From assembly GCA_016705245.1 (NCBI GenBank), contig JADIYM010000004.1, forward strand, positions 223,501 through 287,500: 64,000 bases of DNA, read 5' to 3'. Shown in pieces: positions 35,660 through 46,810 of this stretch. Made by a program: the position numbers and the translations under genes. This DNA is from Blastocatellia bacterium (GTDB lineage Bacteria > Acidobacteriota > Blastocatellia > UBA7656 > JADIYM01). Numbering within the stretch: the first letter of the stretch is position 1; every line of letters starts with the position of its first letter. A model generated the notes under the pieces. The model was given only the letters and a program-made list of their open reading frames with translations. It did not search any database and was not told where the DNA came from.

Positions 35660-37027
35660 TCAGTTCGCCTGTGGAACGTCGAGCATGTCGTGTCGGGTGA
35701 GGATTCCGATGATTCGGCCGTATTCCTCGACGACGACGGCGGGACTTGCCTGCAGTTGCTTCACGATGTCGGCAAGGCTCGAGTCCTCATCGACAGTCGG
35801 GAAGGCCTTGTCCATCACGTCGTGGATCCTGTGGTTGAGCACCTCGCGATTTTCGAGCACGCGAGCCAGCACGCGTCCCTCGCGCACCGAACCGACCGAA
35901 CGGCCGTTCTCGATGACCGGGATCAGCGACAGTTCGTGCTCCTGCATCGTTGCAAGCACGCTTGCGACCGTGGCGGTCGGATCGGCAGAAATCAACCCGC
36001 CCGGGTGCCGTGCCGTCTTGGTCTTCACGAGAAGTGTCGCACTCATCTTCTGTGGTTCGAGGAGACGCTTCTCCTTCATCCACTCATCCGAATGATGCTT
36101 CGTCAGGTAGCGTTCTCCGAGATCGCAGACAATGAAGATGACGACTCCATCGGGTCCGAGGTCCTTCGCAATCTTCAATGCCGCCGCGGCGTTAGTGCCG
36201 GTCGAACCGCCGCAGAAGATGCCTTCAACGCGACCGAGCTGGCGAGAGAGGTCGAAGGACTCTCGATCCGTGACGTTGATGATCTCGTCGACAACCTTCA
36301 TGTGAACGTTTTCGGGAATCGAGTCCTGGCCGATTCCCTCGACCATGTAGGGAGTGGACTCGGTCAGCTTGCCGGTCTCCTTGAACGTCTTGAAGACGGA
36401 CCCGTACGGGTCGGCGCCGACGACCCGTATGCTCGGGTTCTGCTCTTTCAGATATCTGCCGGTTCCCGAGATCGTGCCGCCCGTACCAAGACCCGCGACA
36501 AAGTGGGTGATGCGTCCATCGGTCTGCTGCCAGAGCTCCGGTCCCGTCGACCGGTAGTGAGCGTCGGGGTTGTTCGGATTCGAGTACTGATCCGGGTACC
36601 AGCTGTTCGGGGTTTCGGCGGCGATGCGGCGGGCGGTCTCGACGTAATTGTCCGGCGAGCCGTGCTTGGCGGTGGCGGGAACGACGACGACGTCCGACCC
36701 GAGGGCCTTCAGGTAGCGAACTTTTTCGACCGAGGCCTTCTCGGTCATGACGAAGATGCAGCGATAGCCCTTGATGGCCGCCGCGAGCGCCAGTCCGATG
36801 CCGGTGTTGCCCGACGTGGCCTCGACGATCGTCCCTCCCGGCTGGAGGCTCCCATCTTTCTCGGCCGCCTCGATCATCGCGATGCCGATGCGATCCTTCA
36901 CGGAGCCGCCTGGATTATGGCTCTCCATCTTCGCGAACACCTGGGCCGAAAGGCCTTCGGTCATTCGATGCAACTTCACGAGCGGGGTGCGGCCGATGCA
37001 GCCTAGAATGTTGTCGTAGAACTCCAT
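35660..37027 (-). CDS. Cystathionine beta-synthase
   Basis: A 455-residue PLP enzyme. The catalytic fold (1-320) has NPGGSVKDRIG with the Schiff-base Lys, EATSGNTGIGLA, GLGTGGTISGTGRYL and IFCGGSTGTNAAAAL. A C-terminal pair of CBS domains (about 330-455: DPTATVASVLATMQEHELSLIPVIENG, SSLADIVKQLQASPAVVVEE in pieces) makes this the CBS type rather than CysK. It condenses serine and homocysteine in transsulfuration. It heads a kgd/lipid-kinase-like transcript. Confidence 0.93.
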   Translation of the reverse strand: MEFYDNILGCIGRTPLVKLHRMTEGLSAQVFAKMESHNPGGSVKDRIGIAMIEAAEKDGSLQPGGTIVEATSGNTGIGLALAAAIKGYRCIFVMTEKASVEKVRYLKALGSDVVVVPATAKHGSPDNYVETARRIAAETPNSWYPDQYSNPNNPDAHYRSTGPELWQQTDGRITHFVAGLGTGGTISGTGRYLKEQNPSIRVVGADPYGSVFKTFKETGKLTESTPYMVEGIGQDSIPENVHMKVVDEIINVTDRESFDLSRQLGRVEGIFCGGSTGTNAAAALKIAKDLGPDGVVIFIVCDLGERYLTKHHSDEWMKEKRLLEPQKMSATLLVKTKTARHPGGLISADPTATVASVLATMQEHELSLIPVIENGRSVGSVREGRVLARVLENREVLNHRIHDVMDKAFPTVDEDSSLADIVKQLQASPAVVVEEYGRIIGILTRHDMLDVPQAN

Positions 37028-37197
37028 TTGACTCTCCAGAAGGACTCGAAACGAACCGCAGACATTACCACGGCGGCAATTCGAGAACCAAGACGGGCAC
37101 CCACGGATGAAGTAAGGCCACGGATGACACGGATTGAAGCGGATCTACGCGGATCTGAACTGTGAATCAGTGTGGCCCTTCCCAGTCTTCTCCCCGT

Positions 37198-38916
37198 CTA
37201 GAAGTTGATTCCGGTCGCTGCCAGGATGGCCAGGACGACGGCGAGTATCGCCTCTCCTGCGATGAGACCCGAGGCGAGCGGAATGCGGAAGTCGTGCTCC
37301 GTCTTCTCGGACGACTTTGCCCAGATCAACTGTGCGACGCCACCGAGCACGAATGTGATCAGCACCGACGCCGGAATCAGCATGCCGATGCCGATTGCCG
37401 ACGGAGACGGAATGTTCTCGCCGTACTTCTCGGCCAGCAGCGTAAGGATGATCCCGACTGTGATGCCGATCGCAAGACCAACGAGGCAGCCCTTTGGCAG
37501 AGCATTGAAACCCTGGGTGAGCAACTCGGCGAATCCGGCCCACTTGACGCTGATCGGCGACGAAAGTCCGTCCGGCCCCAGGCCGAACTTGTCGCGGAGC
37601 AACGGATAGACGATGGCCGTCGCGATCGAACCGACGGGAGCGGCGATGAGTTGCGCGATGGTCAGCACTCGAGGATTCGAACCGACGACAGCGCCGGAAC
37701 GGTAGTCCTGCATCAGCGCTTCGGAAGTGACTGCGATCGTTCCAGTCAGGCCGCTCGACGACATGTTGACTGGCAGGTTGCCGGGTGCGATGAAGGCGAA
37801 GACGGCCTGCATCATGTTCGACATCGCGCTGATCGGGCCCCAGTTGGTTTCGCCGAGCACCCGAAGTCCAACGAGCATCAGCGGCAGCGAGAGAACGATC
37901 GCGATCAGCGTCAGCCACATCGGGATGCCCATGCTGATGTACTGCACGATGCAGAGAACGATCGTCATGGTGATCGAGCCCGCGATGACGTACCGCATCG
38001 GGAAGTCGGCGTGGCCCACCTGGCTACCCTTGAAGCTCTGGAAAGTCTTCACGATCAGTCTCCACTTGAGCGCGAGCGACATCAGTCCGCCGGCGACCAT
38101 CAAACCCGTCGCGGGCCACATCACCCACCGCAGCGTCATCGGAAACGTCATCTCGGGGATCATCCCCTGCGAGACAAGGTATGGCGGCAGGATGAACCAG
38201 CTGATGGCGACGCCGATCGCCATGGCGAGGCAGATTCGGAACCCGACAAGCAGTCCGGAACCGAACGAAAGCAGGCTCCAGTTGAGTCCGATGTTCATCG
38301 GCTGCATGCCCGGGAAGTACCACGTGTCGTGGATGACCTTCACGAAGCTCGTGAGGAACATGACGATGCCCGACGCGAGCCCGCCAAGACCGAGCGCCTT
38401 CACCGGGCCGGCCGAAGCGCCCTTGTCGCGGCCTTCGTGAAGCACCTTGATCGTCTCGCCGGCGGCAAGACCATCGGCGTATGTCAGGTTCTCTTCGTCG
38501 ATGTAATGCCGGCGCATCGGAACGGCGAGGAGGATTCCGAGCAGCGAGGCTGAGCACAGCCAGAAGAATATCTGCCACGTGCCGAGATGAATCTCGGGGG
38601 TGAGCAGGCCCTTCGCGTTGAGCATGTCGAATGCCGCGAGCAGGACACACATGAAGGCGGTCTGACCTGCGCTCGTGCCCATCGTCTGGACGATGTTGTT
38701 CTCGCGCGCATTCGTTCCGGCCGCGCGCATGATGAGCACGAGGATGATGAAGCCGAAGAACGCCGAGACGACGGAGAGGTTCGGTCCGAACCCGAGCTTG
38801 AGCACGCAGTACGGGTAAGCGCATCCGATGATGACCGCTACGACGAGTCCGACAACGATCGAACGAGCTGTCAGTTCGGGATGTCCCGCGGCGGCAGGGA
38901 TCTCATTCTGGACCAT
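37198..38916 (-). CDS. OPT-family transporter
   Basis: A 572-residue membrane protein with about 14 helices. The N-terminus is ELTARSIVVGLVVAVIIGCAYPYCVLKLG. The OPT signature regions are NENNIVQT-like ARENNIVQTMGTSAGQ and PMRRHYIDEENLTYADGLAAGETIKVLHEG. A C-terminal glycine-rich core is AIGIGMLIPASVLITFVLGG. Family members move oligopeptides or metal-siderophores by proton symport. ATG 38916 has AAGGAG upstream. The 170 bp to the CBS gene contain a fragment of a dispersed repeat (37100-37160, GCGGATCTACGCGGATCTGA). Confidence 0.93.
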   Translation of the reverse strand: MVQNEIPAAAGHPELTARSIVVGLVVAVIIGCAYPYCVLKLGFGPNLSVVSAFFGFIILVLIMRAAGTNARENNIVQTMGTSAGQTAFMCVLLAAFDMLNAKGLLTPEIHLGTWQIFFWLCSASLLGILLAVPMRRHYIDEENLTYADGLAAGETIKVLHEGRDKGASAGPVKALGLGGLASGIVMFLTSFVKVIHDTWYFPGMQPMNIGLNWSLLSFGSGLLVGFRICLAMAIGVAISWFILPPYLVSQGMIPEMTFPMTLRWVMWPATGLMVAGGLMSLALKWRLIVKTFQSFKGSQVGHADFPMRYVIAGSITMTIVLCIVQYISMGIPMWLTLIAIVLSLPLMLVGLRVLGETNWGPISAMSNMMQAVFAFIAPGNLPVNMSSSGLTGTIAVTSEALMQDYRSGAVVGSNPRVLTIAQLIAAPVGSIATAIVYPLLRDKFGLGPDGLSSPISVKWAGFAELLTQGFNALPKGCLVGLAIGITVGIILTLLAEKYGENIPSPSAIGIGMLIPASVLITFVLGGVAQLIWAKSSEKTEHDFRIPLASGLIAGEAILAVVLAILAATGINF

Positions 38917-39125
38917 TGGCGCTCCTTGAGAATGATGAGTTGGGGATTTGTTGCAGGTAGAAGGCTGGGAACACTGGACAGGCCCGGTCCGTGAGCAGGA
39001 TATCGGACGTGTCGGATGAGCCCGGCGTCACGGGCTCGAGGTATTCGATCGGGAAAAGAGTGTTGCCTTCGGCTGCGGTCGACGAGTCTACCCCAAGTTG
39101 TCGATTTCGAAAGACGCTCTGCTGG

Positions 39126-39220
39126 CTCTGTGGCTCGGTGCCTCTGGGTCTCTGTGTGCGTAGCTCTTTGCCTCGCCTGCAGAGCTACGCACACAGAAAC
39201 GCAGAGACACGAAGGCGCGG
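39126..39220. repeat. Hairpin repeat (CTCTGTGTG family) in a divergent intergenic region
   Basis: Left arm GTGCCTCTGGGTCTCTGTG... and right arm CACAGAAACGCAGAGACAC pair imperfectly, with a core GTGTGCGTAGCTC/GAGCTACGCACAC that is perfect. It lies in the 350-bp gap between the divergent OPT and radical SAM genes, so it cannot be only a terminator. I see no gene in the rest of 38917-39269. Confidence 0.75.
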
Positions 39221-39269
39221 AGGATCGCAACTTCGAAGAGCCCGTATCCGCTATACTCCTCGGTTCCCA

Positions 39270-40841
39270 ATGGCACGCTGGAATCACATCGAGACGATCA
39301 CGGAGCGGCTTGCCGCCGAGGAAGGCACGATCTACAAGACGGCGTCGCGCCGGATTGCGCTCTGTTACCCAAGCCCATACTACGTCGGGATGTCGTCGCT
39401 CGGGTTCCAGACGATATATCGCGAGATCAACCTGCGGTCGGATGCCGCGGCCGAGCGCGCGTTTCTGCCGGACGACGTCGCCGAATGGCGCGAGTCGCGA
39501 CATCCGCTGGTGACCTACGAATCCCAGCTGCCCGTCTCGGAGTTCGAAGTCATCGCGTTCTCGGTCAGTTACGAGCTCGAGATCACCGGCGTCTTCGAGA
39601 TGCTCGAGCTCGCGGACCTGCCGCTGCTCGCTAGCGAACGAGACGCGACGCATCCGCTCGTCGTTGCGGGCGGGCCCCTCACGTTCTCGAATCCCGCGAC
39701 GCTGCTTCCTTTCGTCGACGTGCTGTTGCTCGGCGAAGGCGAGGAACTGATCCACGTCCTGCTCGACGAGCTCGACGGTGCCGGGGATCGGGAAAGCCTT
39801 TTGGACCGGCTTGCGGGGCTGCCGGGCTTCGTCGTCCCGAGCCGGTCGCGAGATATTGGAACGGTAGCGAAGGCGACTGACGACCGGCTGCCGGCGAGGT
39901 CGCAGATCGTCACGCCGAATACCGAGCTGCGGTCGATGTTCCTAATCGAGCCCGAGAGGGGCTGCTCGCGGGGCTGCACGTACTGCGTCATGCGCCGTAC
40001 AACGAACGGGGGCATGCGGACGGTGCCGCCAGAGCACGTGCTCGAGCTGATTCCGGATTCGGCGACGCGTGTGGGATTGGTCGGCGCCGCGGTGACGGAT
40101 CATCCGCGGATCGTCGAGTTGATGCGAACGCTCGTCGACTCGGGGCGCGAGGTCGGCATCTCGAGCCTGCGGGCCGACCGGCTGACAAGCGAATTCGTCG
40201 GGTTGCTTGCGCGCGGCGGCGCGCGAACGCTGACGACGGCGTCCGACGGCGCGTCCGAGCGGTTGCGGAAGGCGATCGACCGCAAGACCGACGAAGAGGC
40301 GTTGCTCGGCGCGGCGCGGCTCGCGCGCGAGCACGGATTCAAGCAGCTCAAGCTCTACATGATGGTCGGGCTGCCAGGCGAGACGAACGACGATATCGAT
40401 GAGTTGATCCGCTTCGGGACCGAGATCTCGAAAATAGTGTCGCTCGCATACGGCGTCGCGCCGTTCGTCGCGAAACGGAACACGCCGATGGATGGGTCGC
40501 CGTACGAAGCGATTCCGTCGATCGAGCGGAAGCTGGATCGGTTGCGGAAGGGATTGCGAGGCCGTGCCGAGATCCGGCCGACGTCGGCGAGGTGGGCGTG
40601 GGTGGAGTACATGCTCGCGCAGTGCGGTGAAGACGCGGGACTCGCTGCACTGGATGCGTGGCGCGCGGGCGGATCGTTTGCGGACTGGAAGCGGGCGTTC
40701 CGCGACCGAGGCGTCGAGCCGTTCATGAAGGAGCGCCCGATCGACGGACGACTGGAACTGCCGCCGCTGGCCGTTTGGCCAACGGTGAGTGGACAGGATT
40801 CACGGGATTTGAAGAGGATTGACCGGATCGAACAGGGGTAG
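39270..40841 (+). CDS. B12-binding-domain radical SAM protein (TIGR03960-like)
   Basis: A 523-residue enzyme. The N-terminal domain (IALCYPSPYYVGMSSLGFQTIY, VIAFSVSYELEITGVFEML) is the modified B12-type Rossmann domain of this family. The radical SAM CxxxCxxC lies at about residues 231-238 (GCSRGCTYC). Later motifs are ISSLRADRLT, TTASDGASERLRKAI and LYMMVGLPGETNDDI. The substrate is unknown; relatives often sit with a DUF2344 gene, absent here. The last ~18 codons (VSGQDSRDLKRIDRIEQG) are encoded by a hairpin repeat, so the C-terminus is not conserved sequence. Confidence 0.88.
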   Translation: MARWNHIETITERLAAEEGTIYKTASRRIALCYPSPYYVGMSSLGFQTIYREINLRSDAAAERAFLPDDVAEWRESRHPLVTYESQLPVSEFEVIAFSVSYELEITGVFEMLELADLPLLASERDATHPLVVAGGPLTFSNPATLLPFVDVLLLGEGEELIHVLLDELDGAGDRESLLDRLAGLPGFVVPSRSRDIGTVAKATDDRLPARSQIVTPNTELRSMFLIEPERGCSRGCTYCVMRRTTNGGMRTVPPEHVLELIPDSATRVGLVGAAVTDHPRIVELMRTLVDSGREVGISSLRADRLTSEFVGLLARGGARTLTTASDGASERLRKAIDRKTDEEALLGAARLAREHGFKQLKLYMMVGLPGETNDDIDELIRFGTEISKIVSLAYGVAPFVAKRNTPMDGSPYEAIPSIERKLDRLRKGLRGRAEIRPTSARWAWVEYMLAQCGEDAGLAALDAWRAGGSFADWKRAFRDRGVEPFMKERPIDGRLELPPLAVWPTVSGQDSRDLKRIDRIEQG

Positions 40842-40892
40842 AAATCTCAAGTCCCGTTAATCCTCTTCAAATCCCGTGAATCCTGTCCACTC
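40787..40892. repeat. 37-bp-arm hairpin repeat overlapping both flanking gene ends
   Basis: Arms 40787-40823 (GAGTGGACAGGATTCACGGG...) and 40856-40892 match at 36 of 37 positions. It encodes the C-terminus of the radical SAM protein; the right arm holds part of the sufU stop codon (40891-40893). It lies exactly between two convergent genes and is a likely bidirectional terminator. Confidence 0.88.
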
Positions 40893-41343
40893 ACTCCGTG
40901 CTGACCCGATCCACGCCGTCGAGCGCGCCGCTCAGCGTGTGCCACGCGAGGCTTGCGCATTTCACCCGCGCCGGGAACTCGCTCACCCCCGCAAACACCT
41001 TCAGCCGTCCCAGGTGATTCTCACCGTCAGGATTAAGCTCACCCATCACCAGTCGGTGGAACTCGTCGAACATCAACCGAGCTTCCGCGACCGTCTTCCC
41101 TTTCACCGCCGTCGTCAGCATCGACGCCGACGCCTTCGAGATCGCGCACCCCGACCCGACGAAGCTCACGTCCTCGATGATGCCGATGTCGTTCATCTTC
41201 ACGTACAGGTGCAGTTGATCGCCGCACAGCGGATTGAACCCTTCCGACGACGCCGTCGGCTCCGCGATCTCGCGGAAGTTCCGCGGCTTGCGATTATGGT
41301 CGAGGATGACTTCCTGGTAGAGCTCGTTGAGCGTCGAGTTCAT
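40891..41343 (-). CDS. sufU: SufU iron-sulfur cluster assembly sulfurtransferase/scaffold
   Basis: A 150-residue IscU-fold protein. Zinc/cysteine sites are NPLCGDQLHLYV, GSGCAISKAS and VKCASLAWHTL, typical of SufU. It has the SufU-type insertion (ELNPDGENHLGRLKVFAGV) between the second and third sites. SufU takes sulfur from SufS. ATG 41343 overlaps the sufS stop (ATGA). It is the last gene of the suf operon and ends in the hairpin repeat. Confidence 0.93.
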   Translation of the reverse strand: MNSTLNELYQEVILDHNRKPRNFREIAEPTASSEGFNPLCGDQLHLYVKMNDIGIIEDVSFVGSGCAISKASASMLTTAVKGKTVAEARLMFDEFHRLVMGELNPDGENHLGRLKVFAGVSEFPARVKCASLAWHTLSGALDGVDRVSTE

Positions 41344-42608
41344 CGAAACACCTCGATGCACTTCTGGACGCCAGTGACGAGCGCGTCGACCTCGGCTCGC
41401 GTGTTGTAGACCGCGAACGATGCCCGCGCCGTAGCCGGCACACCGTAGAACTGCATTACAGGCTGCGCGCAATGATGACCCACCCGGATCGCGATGCCGT
41501 CCTGGTCGAGAATCGTCCCGATGTCGTGCGGATGAATTCCTTCCACCGTGAATGAGACGACCGCGGCCTTCTCGCGCGCCGTGCCGATGAGGCGAACGCC
41601 TTCGATCGCGCCGAGCTGAGCCGTCGCATATTCGAGCAGGTCGTGCTCGTGAGCTGAAATCGCGTCGAGACCGATCGCGTTCATGTAGTCGATTGCCGCT
41701 CCCAGTCCGATCGCCTCGGCGATCGCGGGCGTTCCGGCCTCGAACTTGTGCGGAATCACGTTGTAGACCGTCTTCTCGAAGGTCACCGACAGGATCATGT
41801 CGCCGCCGCCCTGGTAAGGCGGCAGCCGCTCGAGCCACTCCGTCGTGCCGAAGAGCACGCCGATCCCCGTCGGGCCGAGCATCTTGTGTCCCGAAAACGC
41901 ATAGAAGTCGCAGCCGAGATCGCCGACGTCGACCTTCATATGCGGAACGGCCTGAGCGCCGTCGACGAGCACCGGAATGCCTCTCGCGTGCGCCATCTCG
42001 ATGATCGCCTTCACCGGATTGATCGTGCCGAGCGCGTTGCTGACGTGCGTAACCGCCACGATCCGCGTGCGTTCGGACATCTCGGCCTCGAGCGCCTCGA
42101 GGTCGAGCTCGCCCGCCTCTGTGATCGGCGCGACGACGAGCTTCGCGCCCGAGCGCTCGCACGCCATCTGCCACGGAACGATGTTCGCGTGGTGCTCCAT
42201 GTGAGTGATGAGTACTTCGTCGCCCGGCTTCAGGATCGAGCGCTCGAAGCCGGCGGCAACCAGATTGATCGAATCGGTCGTGCCGCGCGTGAAGATGACC
42301 TGTCTGGGATCACCCGCGCCGATGAACGCCGCGACCTTCGATCGTGCCTGGTCGTGCGCAAACGTCGCCCGTTCGCTCAGATAGTGCACGCCGCGGCGGA
42401 CCGTCGCGTTCTCGTGAGACATGAACCGCGCCAGCCGGTCGACGACGGCCATCGGCTTGTGACTGGTCGCCGCGCTGTCGAGGTAGACGAGACGGTTGCC
42501 GTTCACGACCGTCTCGAGCACCGGGAAATCGGCGCGGATCCGCTCGCTGTCGATTTTCGTCGCGGCGGTCGTCGCCGCGGTATCGACCTGGTTCGATACG
42601 GTCGCCAT
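41340..42608 (-). CDS. sufS: SufS cysteine desulfurase
   Basis: A PLP enzyme of 422 residues that releases sulfur from cysteine as a persulfide. Motifs are YLDSAATSHKP, the PLP Lys in FSGHKMLGPTGIGVL, and the catalytic Cys in RVGHHCAQPVMQ. ATG 42608 has AGGGG 8 bp upstream. A GTG at 42617 overlapping the sufD stop is the alternative start. Coupled to sufU, its acceptor. Confidence 0.94.
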   Translation of the reverse strand: MATVSNQVDTAATTAATKIDSERIRADFPVLETVVNGNRLVYLDSAATSHKPMAVVDRLARFMSHENATVRRGVHYLSERATFAHDQARSKVAAFIGAGDPRQVIFTRGTTDSINLVAAGFERSILKPGDEVLITHMEHHANIVPWQMACERSGAKLVVAPITEAGELDLEALEAEMSERTRIVAVTHVSNALGTINPVKAIIEMAHARGIPVLVDGAQAVPHMKVDVGDLGCDFYAFSGHKMLGPTGIGVLFGTTEWLERLPPYQGGGDMILSVTFEKTVYNVIPHKFEAGTPAIAEAIGLGAAIDYMNAIGLDAISAHEHDLLEYATAQLGAIEGVRLIGTAREKAAVVSFTVEGIHPHDIGTILDQDGIAIRVGHHCAQPVMQFYGVPATARASFAVYNTRAEVDALVTGVQKCIEVFR

Positions 42609-42613
42609 CGTCT

Positions 42614-43948
42614 TCACCCCTTTGAAAAGCCCTTATGGAAGCGGTCGAGGATCACTTCGTCGAGGTGCCGTCGCACCGACGCGACCGAAATCTCCTGGAC
42701 GATCTCTTCCGCAAATCCGTAGGTCAGCACCGCACGCGCCGTCGCTTCGTCGAGTCCGCGGCTGGCGAGGTAGAACTGCTCCTCGGCCTCGAGCGCGCCG
42801 ACCGTCGCTCCGTGCGAGCAGACCACGTCGTCCGCGAATATCTCGAGCTCCGGCTTCGTGTCCACGCGCGCCCGCGGCGAGAGCATCAGGTTGCGATTGG
42901 TCTGGTGAGCTTCGGTCTTTTGTGCGTCGTGGTGAACGACGACCTTGCCGTTGAACACGGCTCGCGAGTCGCCGTCGAGCACGCCCTTGTAGAGCTGGCG
43001 GCTCGTGCAGTGCGGCACGAGATGATCGATTCGGGTGTGGCTGTCCGTATGCTGCGAGCCTTCGGTCAGGTACAAACCGTCGATCCGGCAGTCCGCGCCC
43101 TTGTCTGCCAGCTGAACCGTCAGATCGTGACGGGCCAGCGATGCGCCAATCGAGATCGCGATCGACGAATACGAGCCGGAGCGCGCGACCTCGACGGCAG
43201 TTGCGCCGACGTGAAACGATTCGCGGCCCTCGCGCTGGACGCGAATGTGATCGACTGTCGCGTTTTCGCCGACATGAATCTCCGCCACGGCATTCGTCAG
43301 CGACGCGACACCGTTGACGGACGCAAACGTCTCGACGACGGTCAGGTTGCTGCTTTCGCCCGCGACCACGAGCGTGCGCGGATGCGACGCCACCGGCTCG
43401 TCGCTGCCTCCCGAAAAGTAGACGACGTGAATCGGCGCAACGTACGAGCAGTTGCGCGGCGCGATGATGACGACGCCGCCGGATGCCATTGCAAGATTGA
43501 GCGAGCCGAACGGCGTGGCTACAGGCTCCGACATGCTACCTAGATGACGGGACAACACGTCGCCGTGCTCGGCGATGGCAGTCGCGAAATCTGTGACAAC
43601 CAGGCAGTCGGTGATTCCCGACATCGACGACAGCTCCCGATGAAAAACCCCGTCCACGAAGACGAGACATGCGCCCTCGGCTTCCGGCGCACGAAGGCAC
43701 TCGAAGCCCGCGAACGACAGTTTTCCGATGGAACCCGTCGCGCTCGCGAACGGAACCTTCAGGATCGGAGAGACGTCGGTGTATTTCCACGCCTCGTTGC
43801 GCGTGGTCGGGAACCCGGTCGCGTCGAAACGGGCGATGGCGGTGCGCCGCAGCGATGCCAGCCAGTCCGGCTCGAACGCCGTCTGTTCCCGCCGCGCTTC
43901 CCAGGCAGCCAGAAAACGGTCCTTCTCTTCGGCGAGCAGGGGCTTCAT
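42614..43948 (-). CDS. sufD: SufD component of the SufBCD scaffold
   Basis: 444 residues. The N-terminal helical part (TTRNEAWKYTDVSPIL) and the right-handed beta-helix core (VVAGESSNLTVVETFASV, HTDSHTRIDHLVPHCTSRQLYKGVLDG) end in the SufB/D signature ARVDTKPELEIFADDVVCSHGATVGAL. It pairs with SufB, and SufC binds to both. It overlaps the sufC stop by ATGA. Confidence 0.93.
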   Translation of the reverse strand: MKPLLAEEKDRFLAAWEARREQTAFEPDWLASLRRTAIARFDATGFPTTRNEAWKYTDVSPILKVPFASATGSIGKLSFAGFECLRAPEAEGACLVFVDGVFHRELSSMSGITDCLVVTDFATAIAEHGDVLSRHLGSMSEPVATPFGSLNLAMASGGVVIIAPRNCSYVAPIHVVYFSGGSDEPVASHPRTLVVAGESSNLTVVETFASVNGVASLTNAVAEIHVGENATVDHIRVQREGRESFHVGATAVEVARSGSYSSIAISIGASLARHDLTVQLADKGADCRIDGLYLTEGSQHTDSHTRIDHLVPHCTSRQLYKGVLDGDSRAVFNGKVVVHHDAQKTEAHQTNRNLMLSPRARVDTKPELEIFADDVVCSHGATVGALEAEEQFYLASRGLDEATARAVLTYGFAEEIVQEISVASVRRHLDEVILDRFHKGFSKG

Positions 43949-44736
43949 CCGATCGAACCCTCCGAAGCGCTGGCGATCGATGCGCCCTGGTCGCGCACCG
44001 ACTCGTAGCCTCTCTCCTCGAGCTCGAACGCGAGTTCCTTGCCGCCCGAGCGGGCGATCCGCCCGGCGGCGAACACGTGCACGAAGTTCGGCTCGATGTA
44101 GTTGAGCAGTCGCTGGTAGTGCGTAACCATCACGAACGCGTTGTCTGGCGTCGCGAGCGCATTGACCGCCGTCGCAACTACACGCAAGGCATCGATGTCG
44201 AGACCCGAGTCGGTTTCGTCGAGCACTGCAACCGACGGCTCGAGCAGCGCCATCTGCAGGATCTCGTTGCGCTTCTTTTCGCCGCCCGAGAAACCCTGGT
44301 TCACGCTCCGGCTCGCGAAGGCGTAGTCCATCTCAACGAGCTTCATCTTCTCGCGCAGCAACTCGTCGAACTCGAGCGGATCGAGCTCTTCGAGGCCGCG
44401 CGCCTCGCGGGTCTGATTGAAGGCGAGGCGAAGGAAGTTCGCATTCGAGACTCCGGGGATCTCGACCGGGTACTGGAAGGCGAGGAAGATGCCGGCGCGG
44501 GCGCGCTCGTCCGGAGCGAGCTCGAGCAGGTTCTGTCCTTTGTAGAGAACCTCGCCGCTCGTGACCGTGTAGGCCGGATGGCCGGCCAGCACCTTGGCGA
44601 GGGTGCTCTTGCCCGAGCCGTTCGGCCCCATGATCGCGTGGATCTCTCCGGCGTTGACCGTCAGGTCGACTCCGCGGAGGATCTCGGTCGTCTCCACAGT
44701 CGCGTGCAGATCGCGGATTTCAAGAAGTGCAGTCAT
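43945..44736 (-). CDS. sufC: SufC ATPase
   Basis: A 263-residue ABC-type ATPase driving SufBCD. Walker A is GPNGSGKSTLAKVL, the SufC-specific signature is FSGGEKKRNEILQ, and Walker B is VAVLDETDSGLD with the H-loop in MVTHYQRLL. Starts at ATG 44736, 84 bp after the sufB end. Intact. Confidence 0.95.
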   Translation of the reverse strand: MTALLEIRDLHATVETTEILRGVDLTVNAGEIHAIMGPNGSGKSTLAKVLAGHPAYTVTSGEVLYKGQNLLELAPDERARAGIFLAFQYPVEIPGVSNANFLRLAFNQTREARGLEELDPLEFDELLREKMKLVEMDYAFASRSVNQGFSGGEKKRNEILQMALLEPSVAVLDETDSGLDIDALRVVATAVNALATPDNAFVMVTHYQRLLNYIEPNFVHVFAAGRIARSGGKELAFELEERGYESVRDQGASIASASEGSIG

Positions 44737-44820
44737 AAACGCTGTTTCACTGTCCCTGGAGCACCGTGCCGCTTCGCGACGAAGGCCCTTCGTCGCGTCG
44801 GCCGCCGGCCCTCCGGATGG

Positions 44821-46251
<1,431 letters not shown>

Positions 46252-46255
<4 letters not shown>

Positions 46256-46758
46256 GGAAGGCTCCTGTGTTCGATTCTCGGGTCGGGCGACTCGGTGGCG
46301 ACGGGTCGGGCGGGACGGATCTTCGTGAGATGGGTCATGCCGCCGGCCTGGCCGAGCATCAACTGCTCGAGCGTTATGCGCGAGAGGACGTCCCGGACAA
46401 GAGAGTGCAGGCCTTCGACAACGGGACGGATGGAGCAGTCGTCGGTGTGAATGCACTCGGCGAGGTCGCCGGAGAACGTCTGGCAGTGATGGTCCATCTG
46501 GTCCTCATCGAGAACCTTGATGACGTCGGACAGATGGATTTCAGAGGGGGACATTGCAAGGCTGTAGCCGCCCTTCGGGCCTCGCGAGGACTTCACGAGA
46601 CCGGCGTGGCTGAGGATCCAGAGCAGCTTTCCGGCATAGGCGGTCGAGATGCCCTCGGCTTCTGCGATCTGCCGGAGGGAGTGGGCGCCCGATGGCGACG
46701 GGCGAGCCACCGAGAGGAGGCATCGCAGTCCGTATTCTTCCTGTGCCGATATCTTCAT
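46252..46758 (-). CDS. Rrf2-family iron-sulfur regulator of the suf operon (SufR/IscR-like)
   Basis: A 168-residue winged-helix repressor. The N-terminal Rrf2 domain is KISAQEEYGLRCLLSVA, EGISTAYAGKLLWILSHAGLVKSSRGPKGGYSL. Three cysteines in HHCQTFSGDLAECIHTDDCSI can hold an Fe-S cluster. It is the first gene of the operon and overlaps sufB by ATGA, so it controls its own synthesis. The C-terminus extends about 15 residues beyond usual Rrf2 length. Confidence 0.9.
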
Positions 46759-46810
46759 GGTGCTACTTCCGAACCTGCCGCTTTGAGCGGAAGAAAGGGA
46801 GCGTAGCCTT

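Noticed and set aside
33645..36095. 816-codon open frame antisense to kgd and the CBS gene
   Set aside because: High-GC antisense artefact; the opposite strand encodes clear KGD and cystathionine beta-synthase.
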